Assembly: GCA_029879245.1 (NCBI GenBank)
Contig: JAOUQQ010000014.1
Coordinates: 1-34,996 of the forward strand
Length of the DNA stretch: 34,996 nt
Direction of reading: 5' to 3'
From: Chromatiales bacterium
GTDB taxonomy: Bacteria; Pseudomonadota; Gammaproteobacteria; Thiohalomonadales; Thiohalomonadaceae
In this document: piece by piece, positions 1-9,542 of the stretch
Numbering within the stretch: position 1 is the stretch's first letter
How the letters are laid out: every line of letters starts with the position of its first letter
Notes under the pieces: generated by a model
Seen by the model: the letters and a program-made list of their open reading frames with translations, nothing else
The model's database searches: none
Told to the model about the DNA's origin: nothing
Translations under genes and position numbers: made by a program

Positions 1-806
1 ACACACTGATTTTCAAGGCCGAGCATTTCACTGGCCTGTGGGTTGATCTGTTCGATGTTACCTTTGGTGTCGGTGGTGATAACAGCATCGGCAATGGAGT
101 GCAGTGCGGTATGGGCAAGGGTCTTTTCGCGAATAAGTTGCGCACGATAGCGACGGTTTTGGGTGATTACGAAGAGTGCTATGAGACAGCCTAGCACCAC
201 GGCGATGCTACCAATGAGTACCATCAGGAGACGTGCATGGTGATAGGCGGATCCGGCCTCTTCAGTAGCGCGCAGCATCTCATGTTCCTGCACCTGGTAG
301 AGTTCATTGAGGATATTAAATACGGCGTCCTGTGCCGGTATCCCCTGATTGGAAAGTAGTTTGCGGGCGGCATCGTGCTCACCGTTAAGGGCGAGTTTCA
401 GAACCTGATCCTGAACTGTCGTCGCGCTGAGGGTGAGTCGTCCCTGTTGGGCCAGTAGTGCCGTTGCCACCGGGTCAAGGTGTTGCTTGAGTAACTGCTC
501 TCGACTCCGGACAAAACGACCTGCCAGTGCATTAAAACGCATATGGAGTTCATCGAGTACGAAGGGGTCATCAAGATAGATCATGCGTGAGAGGATCAGG
601 GTCCGTTCGCGTGCAGTAATGCGCATGGTATTAACATGATCGAGTACCACGTTGTGCCCATGGGTGTTGTATTGCAGGTGGCGGTTGATTGTTGCCAGAT
701 GGTGCAGGCCATAACCGATCATTCCGGCGAGCATCGCCAGAACCAGAATAAATGCCGTTGCTAGACTGAAGGAGAGTTTAAGCTGCAGTCGCTCCATTAG
801 GTACAT
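1..806 (-). CDS. Membrane sensor protein with periplasmic helical domain and PAS domain (partial, N-terminal part)
   Basis: The minus-strand frame is open from an ATG at 806 to the window edge, giving about 268 residues without a stop. A GAGAGGGATGAAG stretch precedes the ATG; a second ATG three codons in (797) is also possible. A hydrophobic segment (about residues 11-31) is followed by about 150 mostly helical residues rich in Arg and Leu, then a second strong membrane segment (about 187-207). A PAS-like start follows, with the motif ADAVITTDTKGNIEQIN and then GLENQ. This is the layout of a membrane-anchored signalling protein that senses in the periplasm and signals inside the cell. The output domain lies beyond the window, so it could be a diguanylate cyclase/phosphodiesterase or a histidine kinase. 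The helical domain resembles those of GGDEF/EAL proteins, but that is an impression from memory. Confidence 0.8.
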   Translation of the reverse strand, partial: MYLMERLQLKLSFSLATAFILVLAMLAGMIGYGLHHLATINRHLQYNTHGHNVVLDHVNTMRITARERTLILSRMIYLDDPFVLDELHMRFNALAGRFVRSREQLLKQHLDPVATALLAQQGRLTLSATTVQDQVLKLALNGEHDAARKLLSNQGIPAQDAVFNILNELYQVQEHEMLRATEEAGSAYHHARLLMVLIGSIAVVLGCLIALFVITQNRRYRAQLIREKTLAHTALHSIADAVITTDTKGNIEQINPQASEMLGLENQC

Positions 807-1078
807 ATCTTCATCCCTCTCAGTGCGTCCTTTCTCGCACGATTACAGTTTGTGCCCTTTCTTGAATAAATGACAACCACTTATTTAATATGGGATTTAT
901 AATAATTCTAAATATGCTATAGGAAAATGGTTGGGAATTCATCTCTTTTTCTCTGAATTCAGCTCATTCCTATGTGACATTAGAATGTTAACTGGCGCTG
1001 ATGTACGGCGCTATTTTTCATAGTATGAGGGCGGACGATGACTCTCTCCAATCTCATTTGAATCAGGGAACAATACGC
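807..1078. other. AT-rich intergenic region
   Basis: This 272-bp gap separates two minus-strand genes and is visibly richer in A and T than its surroundings. It must hold the promoter of the sensor gene to its left, but I cannot choose one among the several AT-rich hexamers. It contains a short inverted repeat at 935-960, listed separately. I see no small gene, tRNA or clear intrinsic terminator for the FAD oxidase gene that ends at 1079. Confidence 0.5.
935..960. repeat. Inverted repeat GAATTCA / TGAATTC
   Basis: Seven-base arms (935-941 and 954-960) are perfect reverse complements around a 12-base pyrimidine-rich loop. The site lies between the oxidase gene and the sensor gene. It could be a regulator-binding site or a weak hairpin; nothing in the sequence decides between these. 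Confidence 0.4.
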
Positions 1079-2473
1079 CTAAAGAGCGGGTAATTTTTTG
1101 AGCGGGTTCAGGATCCCGTGAGGATCGAACAGAAGTTTGATCCGTTGCATCAGTTCCAGAGTTACCGGGTCAATCTCCAGTGAGACATAGTCACGTTTGA
1201 CCATGCCGATGCCGTGTTCGCCTGAGAGGGTGCCCTCAAGCTTAAGTACCAGGGAAAAGAGTGCGGCAAGACAGGCGTCTGCCCTTGCCATCTCCTCGCT
1301 ATCATCGGGGTTCACCAGCAAATTGACATGAATATTACCGTTGCCGGCATGGCCGAAGTTGACGATGGTGACGTGGTGCGTCTCGCCCAGCTGTTGCAGG
1401 CCATTGACCAACTCAGGGATGCGCGAGACGGGAACCACCACATCTTCGTTGATCTTCTTCGGTGCCACAGTACGCAGGGTGGGGGAGAGGGCCTTGCGCA
1501 GAGACCAGAGGGCCTCAACCTTTGCCGGGGTGTCTGCCACCATCACCTCCAGGCAACCGCCATTCTGTGCGCGGGTAGCTACCTTACGTGCGTCCTGTTC
1601 AATTGAACTGACGGGGCCGTCTACCTCGATCATCAACAGCGCCTGGGCGTTGTCGGGCAGGTCGGTTTGCCGGGCGTTTCGAATCATCCGTAGTGCCTGG
1701 CCGTCCATAAACTCCAGAGTTGAGGGGGTGATGGGTTGCGCCATAATGGCGGAGACCGCCTCTGCCGCGCTGCTGATATCTGTATAGAGGGCGCGCAGGG
1801 TGACTCGCTCCTCCGGCAGTGGGGTCAGTTTTAGTGTCGCCTCGGTGATCACCGCCAGAGTCCCCTCCGAGCCAATGAGCAGGCGTGTCAGGTCATAGCC
1901 CACCACCCCCTTGGTGGTGTAACTGCCCGTTTTGAGTAGTTTGCCCTCGGCAGTAACCGCCTTTAGCCCCAGGACATTCTCCCGTGGGGTACCGTACTTG
2001 ACCGCGCGGGGGCCGGCGGCGTTACAGGCGAGGTTGCCGCCGATGGTGCAGACGGCGCTGCTGGTAGGGTCTGGTGGCCAGAAGAAACCGTGATCGGCGG
2101 CGGCCTGTTGTACCTCGGCATTGGTGACGCCGGGTTCAACTACCATCGCCCGATTGGCGGGGTCGATCTTGATGATCCTGTTAAGCCGCTCGGTGGATAG
2201 GACAATGGCACTCTCTAGCGGCACCGCCCCCCCTGCGGTGCCGGTGCCACTGCCCCGACTGACGAGGGGAAGTTGAAATTCGTGACACAGCTCGAGCAGT
2301 TGTTGTACCTGCTGCTGCGTGGCGGGGCGGACAACAAGTGCAGGGGTCGCCTGTTGGCGACTGTTGTCATAACCGTAGGCGTAGCGTTCGGCCTCTGAAA
2401 ACAGCAGTTGCTCATCGCTAAAGTGCCGTTTCAGGCGTGTCAGAAAGGCCTGGGGTAGCTGAGACAAGCTCAC
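1079..2473 (-). CDS. FAD-binding oxidase of the GlcD / D-lactate dehydrogenase family
   Basis: The 464-residue protein has the full two-domain plan of FAD-linked 2-hydroxyacid dehydrogenases. The PCMH-type FAD-binding domain covers about residues 40-220, with SRGSGTGTAGGAV, IGGNLACNAAGPRAVKYG and GSEGTLAVITEA motifs. The C-terminal substrate domain contains NFGHAGNGNIHVN and SGEHGIGMVKR, whose histidines bind metal and substrate in this family. It probably oxidises a D-2-hydroxyacid (glycolate, D-lactate or D-2-hydroxyglutarate) and passes electrons to quinone or cytochrome; the substrate cannot be told from sequence. The start is not certain. The GTG at 2473 overlaps the stop of the upstream BON gene (GTGA), but the AGGAG directly before it fits better with a TTG two codons later (2467). 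Either way the two genes are translationally linked. Confidence 0.9.
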   Translation of the reverse strand: MSLSQLPQAFLTRLKRHFSDEQLLFSEAERYAYGYDNSRQQATPALVVRPATQQQVQQLLELCHEFQLPLVSRGSGTGTAGGAVPLESAIVLSTERLNRIIKIDPANRAMVVEPGVTNAEVQQAAADHGFFWPPDPTSSAVCTIGGNLACNAAGPRAVKYGTPRENVLGLKAVTAEGKLLKTGSYTTKGVVGYDLTRLLIGSEGTLAVITEATLKLTPLPEERVTLRALYTDISSAAEAVSAIMAQPITPSTLEFMDGQALRMIRNARQTDLPDNAQALLMIEVDGPVSSIEQDARKVATRAQNGGCLEVMVADTPAKVEALWSLRKALSPTLRTVAPKKINEDVVVPVSRIPELVNGLQQLGETHHVTIVNFGHAGNGNIHVNLLVNPDDSEEMARADACLAALFSLVLKLEGTLSGEHGIGMVKRDYVSLEIDPVTLELMQRIKLLFDPHGILNPLKKLPAL

Positions 2474-3051
2474 TCCTGGTATTCGAAGACCTTGACGATG
2501 CGCTGTACCCCGTCCACGGTGCGGGCTATGGCGATCGCCTGTTCTGCCTCGGCCTTGGTGAGAAGCCCCATCAGGTAGACGCTGCGTCGCTCGGTCACCA
2601 CCTTGATATCCTGTCCCAGGCCACTCTCCAGTTGGGAGATCAGGCGGGACTTGATACGGGCGGTGATGGCGCTGTCCTGGGTGCGGGAGGCGGAGTCGCT
2701 GACCGGCCCGACCAGCATCTCGTTCTTGACTACGGTGACCCGCTCAATCTTTTTGACCCGAGCGACCAGTGCCTTGCTGCTGATCTCATCGGGGATTTCG
2801 CCAGTGAGCAGTAGTTGTCCATTGTAGCTAGTGGCGTTTATGTGTGAACTGTCACGCAGGATGGTGTCGGCAGCGATGATGTTCATCGTCTTCAGCTCGA
2901 TGCGCTCGTCATCCATCATCATACCGGCGGTACGCCGGTCACCGGCTACCATCGCCCCCCCGGCGGCGGCGCCCACCCCGAGTACCATCGGGGCGGCGGC
3001 GCAGCCGTAGAGCAGGGTAATTGAGACAATTAATAGAATTCCTCTGACCAT
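2470..3051 (-). CDS. dolP: BON-domain outer-membrane lipoprotein, DolP (YraP) family
   Basis: From the ATG at 3051 the protein has a lipoprotein signal (MVRGILLIVSITLLYGC) with the lipidated cysteine at residue 17. A Gly/Ala-rich segment follows, then two tandem BON domains, the first around TSYNGQLLLTGEIPDE and the second ending in VDGVQRIVKVFEY. A longer in-frame start exists at 3096 but would bury the lipoprotein signal inside the protein and overlap the upstream gene. A GAGGAG lies about 10 bases before 3051, supporting the shorter form. DolP proteins sit in the inner leaflet of the outer membrane, help keep it intact and are linked to septal amidase activation. Its place after yraN and diaA matches the E. 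coli lpoA-yraN-diaA-dolP block. Confidence 0.92.
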   Translation of the reverse strand: MVRGILLIVSITLLYGCAAAPMVLGVGAAAGGAMVAGDRRTAGMMMDDERIELKTMNIIAADTILRDSSHINATSYNGQLLLTGEIPDEISSKALVARVKKIERVTVVKNEMLVGPVSDSASRTQDSAITARIKSRLISQLESGLGQDIKVVTERRSVYLMGLLTKAEAEQAIAIARTVDGVQRIVKVFEYQE

Positions 3052-3055
3052 CGGT

Positions 3056-4016
<961 letters not shown>

Positions 4017-5961
4017 CCGTGAAGCTCTCCTGTTGCAACTGTGCGATACCACGCTCAAAACGGGCCCACTGCAGATTGCGGTTGACGCGCCGTCCCTCGG
4101 TGATGTGCAACTGGCCGGTTTCGCCGCGGTAGCGCTCATAGGGGTGCCCCTCCAGCATCGGTAGCAGCGGTACCAGCTGGTAGGCATCTATCCCCATCGC
4201 CAGCAGCCGTTGTAGCTGACCTGCGTGGGGTTTGAACTCATCACGATGCTGCTCCTTTAACGCCTGGCGACTACTGGCGGCGTTGAGGGTCCAGGGCATG
4301 TCACAGAAGAGGATCTCATCCATATCGCGATCCTGGGCACGATTGGGCTTGCCGTCGTAGAGGTGGGAGGTGGCGAGCAGCGGCAGGTCGGAGGCGTGGT
4401 GAAACTTCATCTGCGGGCGAATCAGTCGTGCCTGACGCGGGCTGGCGGCGAGGAAGACAAAGTCGATATCCTGACGACGGCGCGGGCTGAACTCTACCTT
4501 CTCACCCAATAGCTGACGTACGCGGCGCTCACGAAGCTCGCTATCATTGATATTGAGCAGCAGCTTGATCGGGGTGGAAAAGTCGTTTTGATCATTCAGA
4601 TAGCGACTCTCGGAGACGGTAACCCCGCCCAGCTCCTGCCAGCGCTGGTTGAAGGCGAGGCTGAGTCGCTCACCCAGTGAGTTGTCGGGTACCAGAACGG
4701 CGGCCTGCATATAACCACTATGCCATGCCCGTTCGGCCACCTCACGTGCCTCATCCTCCGGGGCAAGGCTGTACTGATAGAGCTGATCGTTGTCGCTCTC
4801 CTCGGCGTAGTTGAGGGCGAGGGTGGGTACCGGCAAGTCACTCTGCTGCGCAAGGGTAGCGACGGCGCTCTTCTCCAGGGGGCCAATGATGAACTCGGCC
4901 CCCTCATCTACGGCCTGCCGATAGGTGGCGAGGATCTGCTCCCCCTCGGTTTCGCCGATATCGTAACTGCGCAGCGTGATCTGGCCACGTTGCGTGTCAC
5001 TATAGTAGGCGGCAAGAATGCCGTCCTGCAGGGCGGTACCTGCTCGGGCATATCGGCCGGAGAGCGGAAGCAACAGGGCGATGTTGGCGGGCCGTGAGGC
5101 CAGCTCCTTACTCCGATCGAGCAGCATGATGAGTATTTGTTCACTTGCAGGATGGGCAATATAGCGCTGACGCCAGGCGGTAAGTTTCTGGCTGACTGTG
5201 GCTGGGCTGAGGGTGTAGTCCTTGGAGATGGCGATGAGCTCCATCCAGCCGCTCAGGGCGTCGGGTGGCGGGGCAACGCGCAACTGCTCCAGCGCCTGCG
5301 GGGTGAGCAGTGAGAGGGCCTGCCAGATAGAGAGTTGATTGGCCTCAATTGCCGGGGTCTCAGTCAGGTAGAACTCCCTTAGCAGGTACTCGCGTGCCGT
5401 CTCCAGGTGGTTGCCAAGACGGGCAAAGGCGCGAGCGCGCAGCAGGTGGTAGCGGGCGAAGAGGTCATCGCGCCCAGGTAGCTGGCCGGCGTCTACAGCG
5501 GGATTCAGTAATAGTGAGAGGGTCAGGTCAGGGTCCCGCTTCAGGACGATCTCGGCGCTCAACAACTGGTGCTTGAGCTGAAGCTCGGTGGGTAGGGCCG
5601 TGCTGGGGATGGCCTCCAGAATCTGCCCGGCATGCTGCGGAAAACCGGCACGAAACAGTGCTACCGCCTCAAGATAACGGTATTCATACTGCTGCGGCAG
5701 CTGACTATCATTCGCCAGCTCGTTATAGAGGCGGGCAGCATGAGTGAAATCGCCATCATGCATCGCCTCAGCAGCATCAGCGGCCTTCTCATCGGAGAAA
5801 CCACCACCATGTCGACTGGGTTGAGTGCCACATCCACCAGCAAGGAGCAGGAGTAACAGGGTAGTAATTGTCAGGATCTTTTGCATAGCGGGTGCGGTAA
5901 GATAGTTATCATTCGTCTGTAGGTAAATTCAAGTTGCACAGTATCTGGGTGAGGTGAGTGC

Positions 5962-6807
5962 GTGTCAATTGAAGCAGGTACACTTTATATAGTAGCCACA
6001 CCAATCGGCAACCTGGGGGATATCTCTGCTCGTGCCCTGGAGGTGCTGCAGCGGGTAGACCGCATTGCCGCCGAGGATACCCGCCACAGCGCCTCGCTGC
6101 TGCGCCACTTCCACATCGACACCCCGATGTTCGCCCTGCACGAGCACAACGAGCGGCAGAAGGCGGAGCAGGTGCTGGGCTACCTGCAACAGGGGGAGTC
6201 GGTGGCCCTGATCTCCGATGCAGGTACCCCCCTCATCAGCGACCCCGGTTACTTCCTGGTGCGCCAGGCCCATGCCTCTGGCATCAAGGTGGTGCCGCTA
6301 CCCGGCCCCAGCGCCCTCATCGCCGCCCTCTCGGCCTCTGGGTTGGCGACAGACCGCTTCTGCTTCGAGGGCTTCCTCCCCGCTAAGTCGGGGCCACGCC
6401 GCCGTGCGCTGGAGGCACTGTCCGCCGAACCCCGTACCCTCGCCTTTTACGAGACCCCCCACCGCATTGAAGAGAGCCTTAAGGATATGGCAGCGATTTT
6501 GGGTGAGGCTCGTCCCGCCACCCTCGCCCGCGAGCTGACCAAGACCTTCGAGACCATCCGCCACGCCACTCTGGGAGAGCTGGCCGAGTGGGTCGCAGAT
6601 GATGCCAACCAGCGCAAGGGGGAGTTCGTGGTGCTGGTCGAGGGTGCCCCGGCGAAGGAGAACGAGGGGCTGGATGGCGAGACCCAGCGCATTGCCAGGA
6701 TGCTGGCAGAAGAGCTGTCGATCAAACAGGCCGCGGCGCTGGCGGCGAAGATTAGTGGTGAGAAGAAGAACGCGATTTACAACTATCTGTTGAGCGTTTT
6801 ACGTTGA
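5962..6807 (+). CDS. rsmI: 16S rRNA (cytidine1402-2'-O)-methyltransferase
   Basis: The 281-residue protein is a tetrapyrrole-methylase-fold enzyme with the RsmI motifs [57 protein letters not shown] and FYETPHRI. RsmI methylates the 2'-OH of C1402 in the decoding centre of 16S rRNA, together with the N4 methyltransferase RsmH, which is also encoded in this window. The start is a GTG at 5962 preceded by GAGGTGAG; the conserved N-terminus begins nine codons later, so no longer form is needed. The divergent partner is lpoA, the usual arrangement in gammaproteobacteria. No intrinsic terminator is evident after the stop. Confidence 0.96.
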   Translation: MSIEAGTLYIVATPIGNLGDISARALEVLQRVDRIAAEDTRHSASLLRHFHIDTPMFALHEHNERQKAEQVLGYLQQGESVALISDAGTPLISDPGYFLVRQAHASGIKVVPLPGPSALIAALSASGLATDRFCFEGFLPAKSGPRRRALEALSAEPRTLAFYETPHRIEESLKDMAAILGEARPATLARELTKTFETIRHATLGELAEWVADDANQRKGEFVVLVEGAPAKENEGLDGETQRIARMLAEELSIKQAAALAAKISGEKKNAIYNYLLSVLR

Positions 6808-6862
6808 AGATCACTCTCACCCGTATTTTTCAATGAAGTTGATATAGAGGAGCCTCGAGCCA

Positions 6863-6889
6863 TTTACATTCCGTCGCCAATGATATAAT
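6863..6889 (+). promoter_or_regulatory. Probable sigma70 promoter of the secreted coiled-coil protein gene
   Basis: A perfect TATAAT at 6884-6889 is preceded by TGA, forming an extended -10 element (TGNTATAAT). TTTACA at 6863-6868 gives a -35 with a short 15-base spacer, which an extended -10 can tolerate. A second TATAAT at 6916-6921 has no good -35. The leader to the ATG at 6958 would be about 60 bases. Confidence 0.5.
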
Positions 6890-6957
6890 GTGTGCGCCGC
6901 ATCACAAATTCAAAATATAATTATTGACATATATTGAAAATATTTCAGGGAGAAAAC

Positions 6958-8103
6958 ATGAGTTCCATAAAATATGTTACTACAGTATGCCTTGCTCTAG
7001 GTGTTCTATCTGCCCCGGTCTTTGCAGCAAATGGTAAACCCTTCCAGGAGTTACAGGCGCAGATTGATGCCAATCTGGCCTTGATACAGGCTAACACAGG
7101 CGCGATTGCAGGATTGACGCTTAATATTGATGAGATTAATGCGAAGATTGATGCTACTGATGTCAGGATAACCGCACTTGAACTTGACGTTGCCAACAAT
7201 AGTGCCAGTATCGCCGCAGCGCTTGATCGCATCACCATGGCAGAGGGTGATATTCAGGCCCTCTATGCGGAACTGAGCGGGCTTGCTGCGCAGCATACAA
7301 GCGACATAGTCGCCGTCAACCTTGCGCTGGATGCAATCGCTATTGAGCTGGCAAACCTGCACAATCTGCGTCAAGCTCTGGCAGAGAGCCTGAATGCTCA
7401 AATCTCCGAGTTGTCAGTCGCGGTCAGCCAGAACAGCTCTGATATCAATGCCGCAACACTGCAACTGCTGATGGTGAACGCGCAACTTACCTCGATCAAC
7501 AGCAGTATCATCGACCTGCAGAACCGTCATGCCACCCTGGAAAAGACCCAGAGCACACAAGCCGAGGCGCTGGCGATGTTGGAGTCGCGTGTGACAGCTC
7601 TTGAAGGTGCCGTCGATACCCTGTTTGGTTTCCATCTCTATACCTTTTCGGGTATTCAAACAGATCTGGCCGTTGACAACTTGAACGGCTGGTCGGAGTG
7701 TTACAGCACCAGCTATGCAGATATGATTGCGCATCCTGAGGCGATGGAGGCGGCCTGTACCGGCAATAAAATTATGCTCGCATGTCGTCCCACTGGGAGT
7801 GATGTGTTGACGGTGGCGGCCCATGCTAATCGCGAGGATGTCTTCTTTGTCACCGGCGATGGTGGCAACGTGGTGCACAATGCTAACGGTGTTGACTGGT
7901 ATTTCTCCTACAACTATTCGATGGGCTTTGCGCCTGAGGGCGAAGGGGTGATGAGAACCTCTGCCGATACCCAGAACATGGGCAGCCCGTTACGTCTCAG
8001 CTGGCATACCCATGATCATTACACCGGTGGCTGGCGTTGTGGGAGCAGTGTAGGGCTGAATTATAACGGTGCATGGGAGAAGGTGATCTATCAGGCTGAT
8101 TAA
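6958..8103 (+). CDS. Secreted coiled-coil protein with unrecognised Cys-containing C-terminal domain
   Basis: The 381-residue protein starts at the ATG at 6958, eight codons inside the longest frame, with AGGGAGA six bases upstream. It opens with a Sec signal peptide (MSSIKYVTTVCLALGVLSAP, cleavage after VFA, about residue 23). Residues about 28-220 form a long heptad-patterned region rich in Ala, Leu, Ile, Asn and Ser with few charges (for example INAKIDATDVRITALELDV), like a fibrous stalk. From about residue 223 a compact domain begins with cysteines at 248, 267, 276 and 361 and many aromatic residues (NGWSECY, MLACRPTGSDVL, NGVDWYFSY, GGWRCGSS, EKVIYQAD). The cysteines could form two disulphides. 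I do not recognise a named family and infer only export and probable trimeric or fibrous assembly. The gene has its own promoter and terminator and lies in lower-GC DNA than its neighbours, consistent with acquisition. Confidence 0.85.
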   Translation: MSSIKYVTTVCLALGVLSAPVFAANGKPFQELQAQIDANLALIQANTGAIAGLTLNIDEINAKIDATDVRITALELDVANNSASIAAALDRITMAEGDIQALYAELSGLAAQHTSDIVAVNLALDAIAIELANLHNLRQALAESLNAQISELSVAVSQNSSDINAATLQLLMVNAQLTSINSSIIDLQNRHATLEKTQSTQAEALAMLESRVTALEGAVDTLFGFHLYTFSGIQTDLAVDNLNGWSECYSTSYADMIAHPEAMEAACTGNKIMLACRPTGSDVLTVAAHANREDVFFVTGDGGNVVHNANGVDWYFSYNYSMGFAPEGEGVMRTSADTQNMGSPLRLSWHTHDHYTGGWRCGSSVGLNYNGAWEKVIYQAD

Positions 8104-8126
8104 GCCGTGTAGCTCTTGATTGAGAG

Positions 8127-8157
8127 AAGGCCGGATAATCCCGGCCTTTTCTTTTTT
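8127..8157 (+). terminator. Intrinsic terminator of the coiled-coil protein gene
   Basis: An eight-base GC-rich stem AAGGCCGG / CCGGCCTT with a six-base loop (ATAATC) is followed by TTCTTTTTT, 24 bases after the stop codon. This is a textbook rho-independent terminator on the plus strand. Confidence 0.92.
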
Positions 8158-8447
8158 GCACTGGCATACGCCAAACCTGAGACCAACATCATCGGTACAT
8201 TGTTGGCGCGTTTGAACAGTTCGCACACCTCATTTTTCCCTTCTACAGATAGAGTTTTCAACACAATCTTTGAGCACCAGGTTCATCTGCGTATAGCCCT
8301 CTTCTATGGCGTCAAGCGAGGCGAAGGGGATAGCAAAGCCCGAAAAATGCTCCTTGTGAATCAACTTGGTTGAGCCCGTGCTCAGCCCGTAGGTACGACT
8401 AGCAGCAGCGTAATCGTACGCATGCAAACAACCACACAGCCACATTC

Positions 8448-8473
8448 GTCCGATTACGCTGCGCTAATCGGAC
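8448..8473. repeat. Palindromic intergenic repeat
   Basis: Nine-base arms GTCCGATTA / TAATCGGAC flank the loop CGCTGCGC. A diverged relative of one arm plus loop occurs 40 bases to the left in the opposite orientation (GCAGCGTAATCGTACG, 8406-8421). The sequence resembles a dispersed intergenic palindrome seen in several gammaproteobacterial genomes, which is a recollection and not verified. It lies just after the ABC ATPase stop codon and could fold in that mRNA, but no T-run follows on the minus strand. Confidence 0.55.
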
Positions 8474-8495
8474 CTGCGCCGCTGAGGCTACCCAA

Positions 8496-9542
8496 CTACC
8501 TCGCCGGAAACAGCGCAATATCCTCCACATCCAACCTGATCCCAATCCGCTCGCCAATTCTATGGTGGTGATGGCTCTGTACCAGACAAAGGATCGGCTG
8601 GCCGCTGGGCAGCGCCAGGGTGTAGAGATATTCGGCACCGCGAAAGGCCCTCTCCTTCACCTCCAGCTTTAGCTCACTCTCATCGTCGTGCAGCACATCG
8701 TCGGGGCGCAGCAGCAGTTCGATCTCACAACCGGGTTTGCACCCCAGTGGCAGTTTTCCCTCAATGGTCCCCAGCTCGGTATCGATGGCGAGTGCCTCGC
8801 TGACTTTTCCCGGTAGCATTACCCCCTGGCCGATAAAGTCGGCGACGAAGCGGCTCTGTGGTTTGTGGTAGATGTTGTAGCCGCTGTCCCACTGGTGCAG
8901 GCGCCCCTCGCCAACCACACCGATGACATCGGCCATGGCGAAGGCCTCCAACTGGTCGTGGGTGACGAGGATGGCGGTAATGCCGTCACGTTTGAGCAGC
9001 TCGCGCACCTCGCGCGCCAGCTGCTCGCGCAGCTCGGTGTCGAGGCTGGAGAAGGGCTCGTCCATTAACAGGATATCGGGGCGCGGAGCCATAGCGCGGA
9101 TCAGGGCGATGCGCTGTTGCTGACCGCCGGAGAGCTGGTGGGGGTGGGCCTCTTTGAGGTGTGCCAGGCCGACCAGTTGCAGCAGTTCATTGACGCGGGC
9201 ATCGCGTTGCCCGGCATCCATCTTTTTCAGGCCGAAGGCGACGTTTTTCGCCACGCTGAGGTGGGGGAACAGGGCGAAGTCCTGAAACACCATGCCGACG
9301 CGGCGTTGCTCGGTGGGTACACTGTTGCCCGGTTGTGATACCAGCTGTTCATTAAGGTGGATCTCGCCATGACTCACCGGCTCGAAACCGGCGATGGCAC
9401 GCAGCAGCGAGGTCTTGCCACAACCACTGGGGCCGAGCAGGCAGCCGATCTCGCCGGGCTGTAACGACAGGCTGACCTCCTTGATCACGGTGTTGCCATC
9501 ATAGGCGACGGCGACATCCTTGAGTTCCAGTTCGGTTTTCAT
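8496..9542 (-). CDS. fbpC: Ferric iron ABC transporter, ATP-binding protein
   Basis: The 348-residue protein has every element of an ABC ATPase: Walker A GPSGCGKT (37-44), Q-loop VFQDFALFPHL, signature LSGGQQQR (137-144), Walker B DILLMDE (156-162) and switch histidine 195 (LVTHDQLEAF). A C-terminal part of about 110 residues has the TOBE-type form of the Fbp/Pot/Cys importers (LLLRPDDVLHDDES). Partners are the permease and ferric-binding protein encoded just upstream on the same strand. The ATG overlaps the permease stop as ATGA, so translation is coupled. Substrate assignment as iron depends mainly on the binding protein and the upstream Fur-like site. Confidence 0.92.
   Translation of the reverse strand: MKTELELKDVAVAYDGNTVIKEVSLSLQPGEIGCLLGPSGCGKTSLLRAIAGFEPVSHGEIHLNEQLVSQPGNSVPTEQRRVGMVFQDFALFPHLSVAKNVAFGLKKMDAGQRDARVNELLQLVGLAHLKEAHPHQLSGGQQQRIALIRAMAPRPDILLMDEPFSSLDTELREQLAREVRELLKRDGITAILVTHDQLEAFAMADVIGVVGEGRLHQWDSGYNIYHKPQSRFVADFIGQGVMLPGKVSEALAIDTELGTIEGKLPLGCKPGCEIELLLRPDDVLHDDESELKLEVKERAFRGAEYLYTLALPSGQPILCLVQSHHHHRIGERIGIRLDVEDIALFPAR

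Larger units (their letters stand above)
8104..8495. other. Gene-poor intergenic stretch between two convergent transcription units
   Basis: This 392-bp stretch lies between the stop of the coiled-coil gene and the stop of the ABC ATPase gene. It contains the terminator at 8127-8157 and a palindromic repeat at 8448-8473. Two short open frames cross it (plus 8116-8373, 85 codons; minus 8230-8445, 71 codons). Neither has a convincing ribosome-binding site or a recognisable domain. The middle may be the remnant of a decayed gene or mobile segment. Confidence 0.45.

Noticed and set aside
1010-1045. Repeated GGCGCT near the 3' end of the FAD oxidase gene, considered as a terminator
   Set aside because: The copies are direct repeats and do not pair into a stable stem on the minus strand, and no T-run follows in that direction.
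4017-4187. N-terminal extension of yraN by 57 codons
   Set aside because: The extra residues are an out-of-frame reading of lpoA; family homology starts after the ATG ATG at 4016.
6925-6930. TTGACA-like hexamer close to the coiled-coil gene start
   Set aside because: It is only about 30 bases before the ATG, and a -10 at the right distance would fall on the ribosome-binding site.
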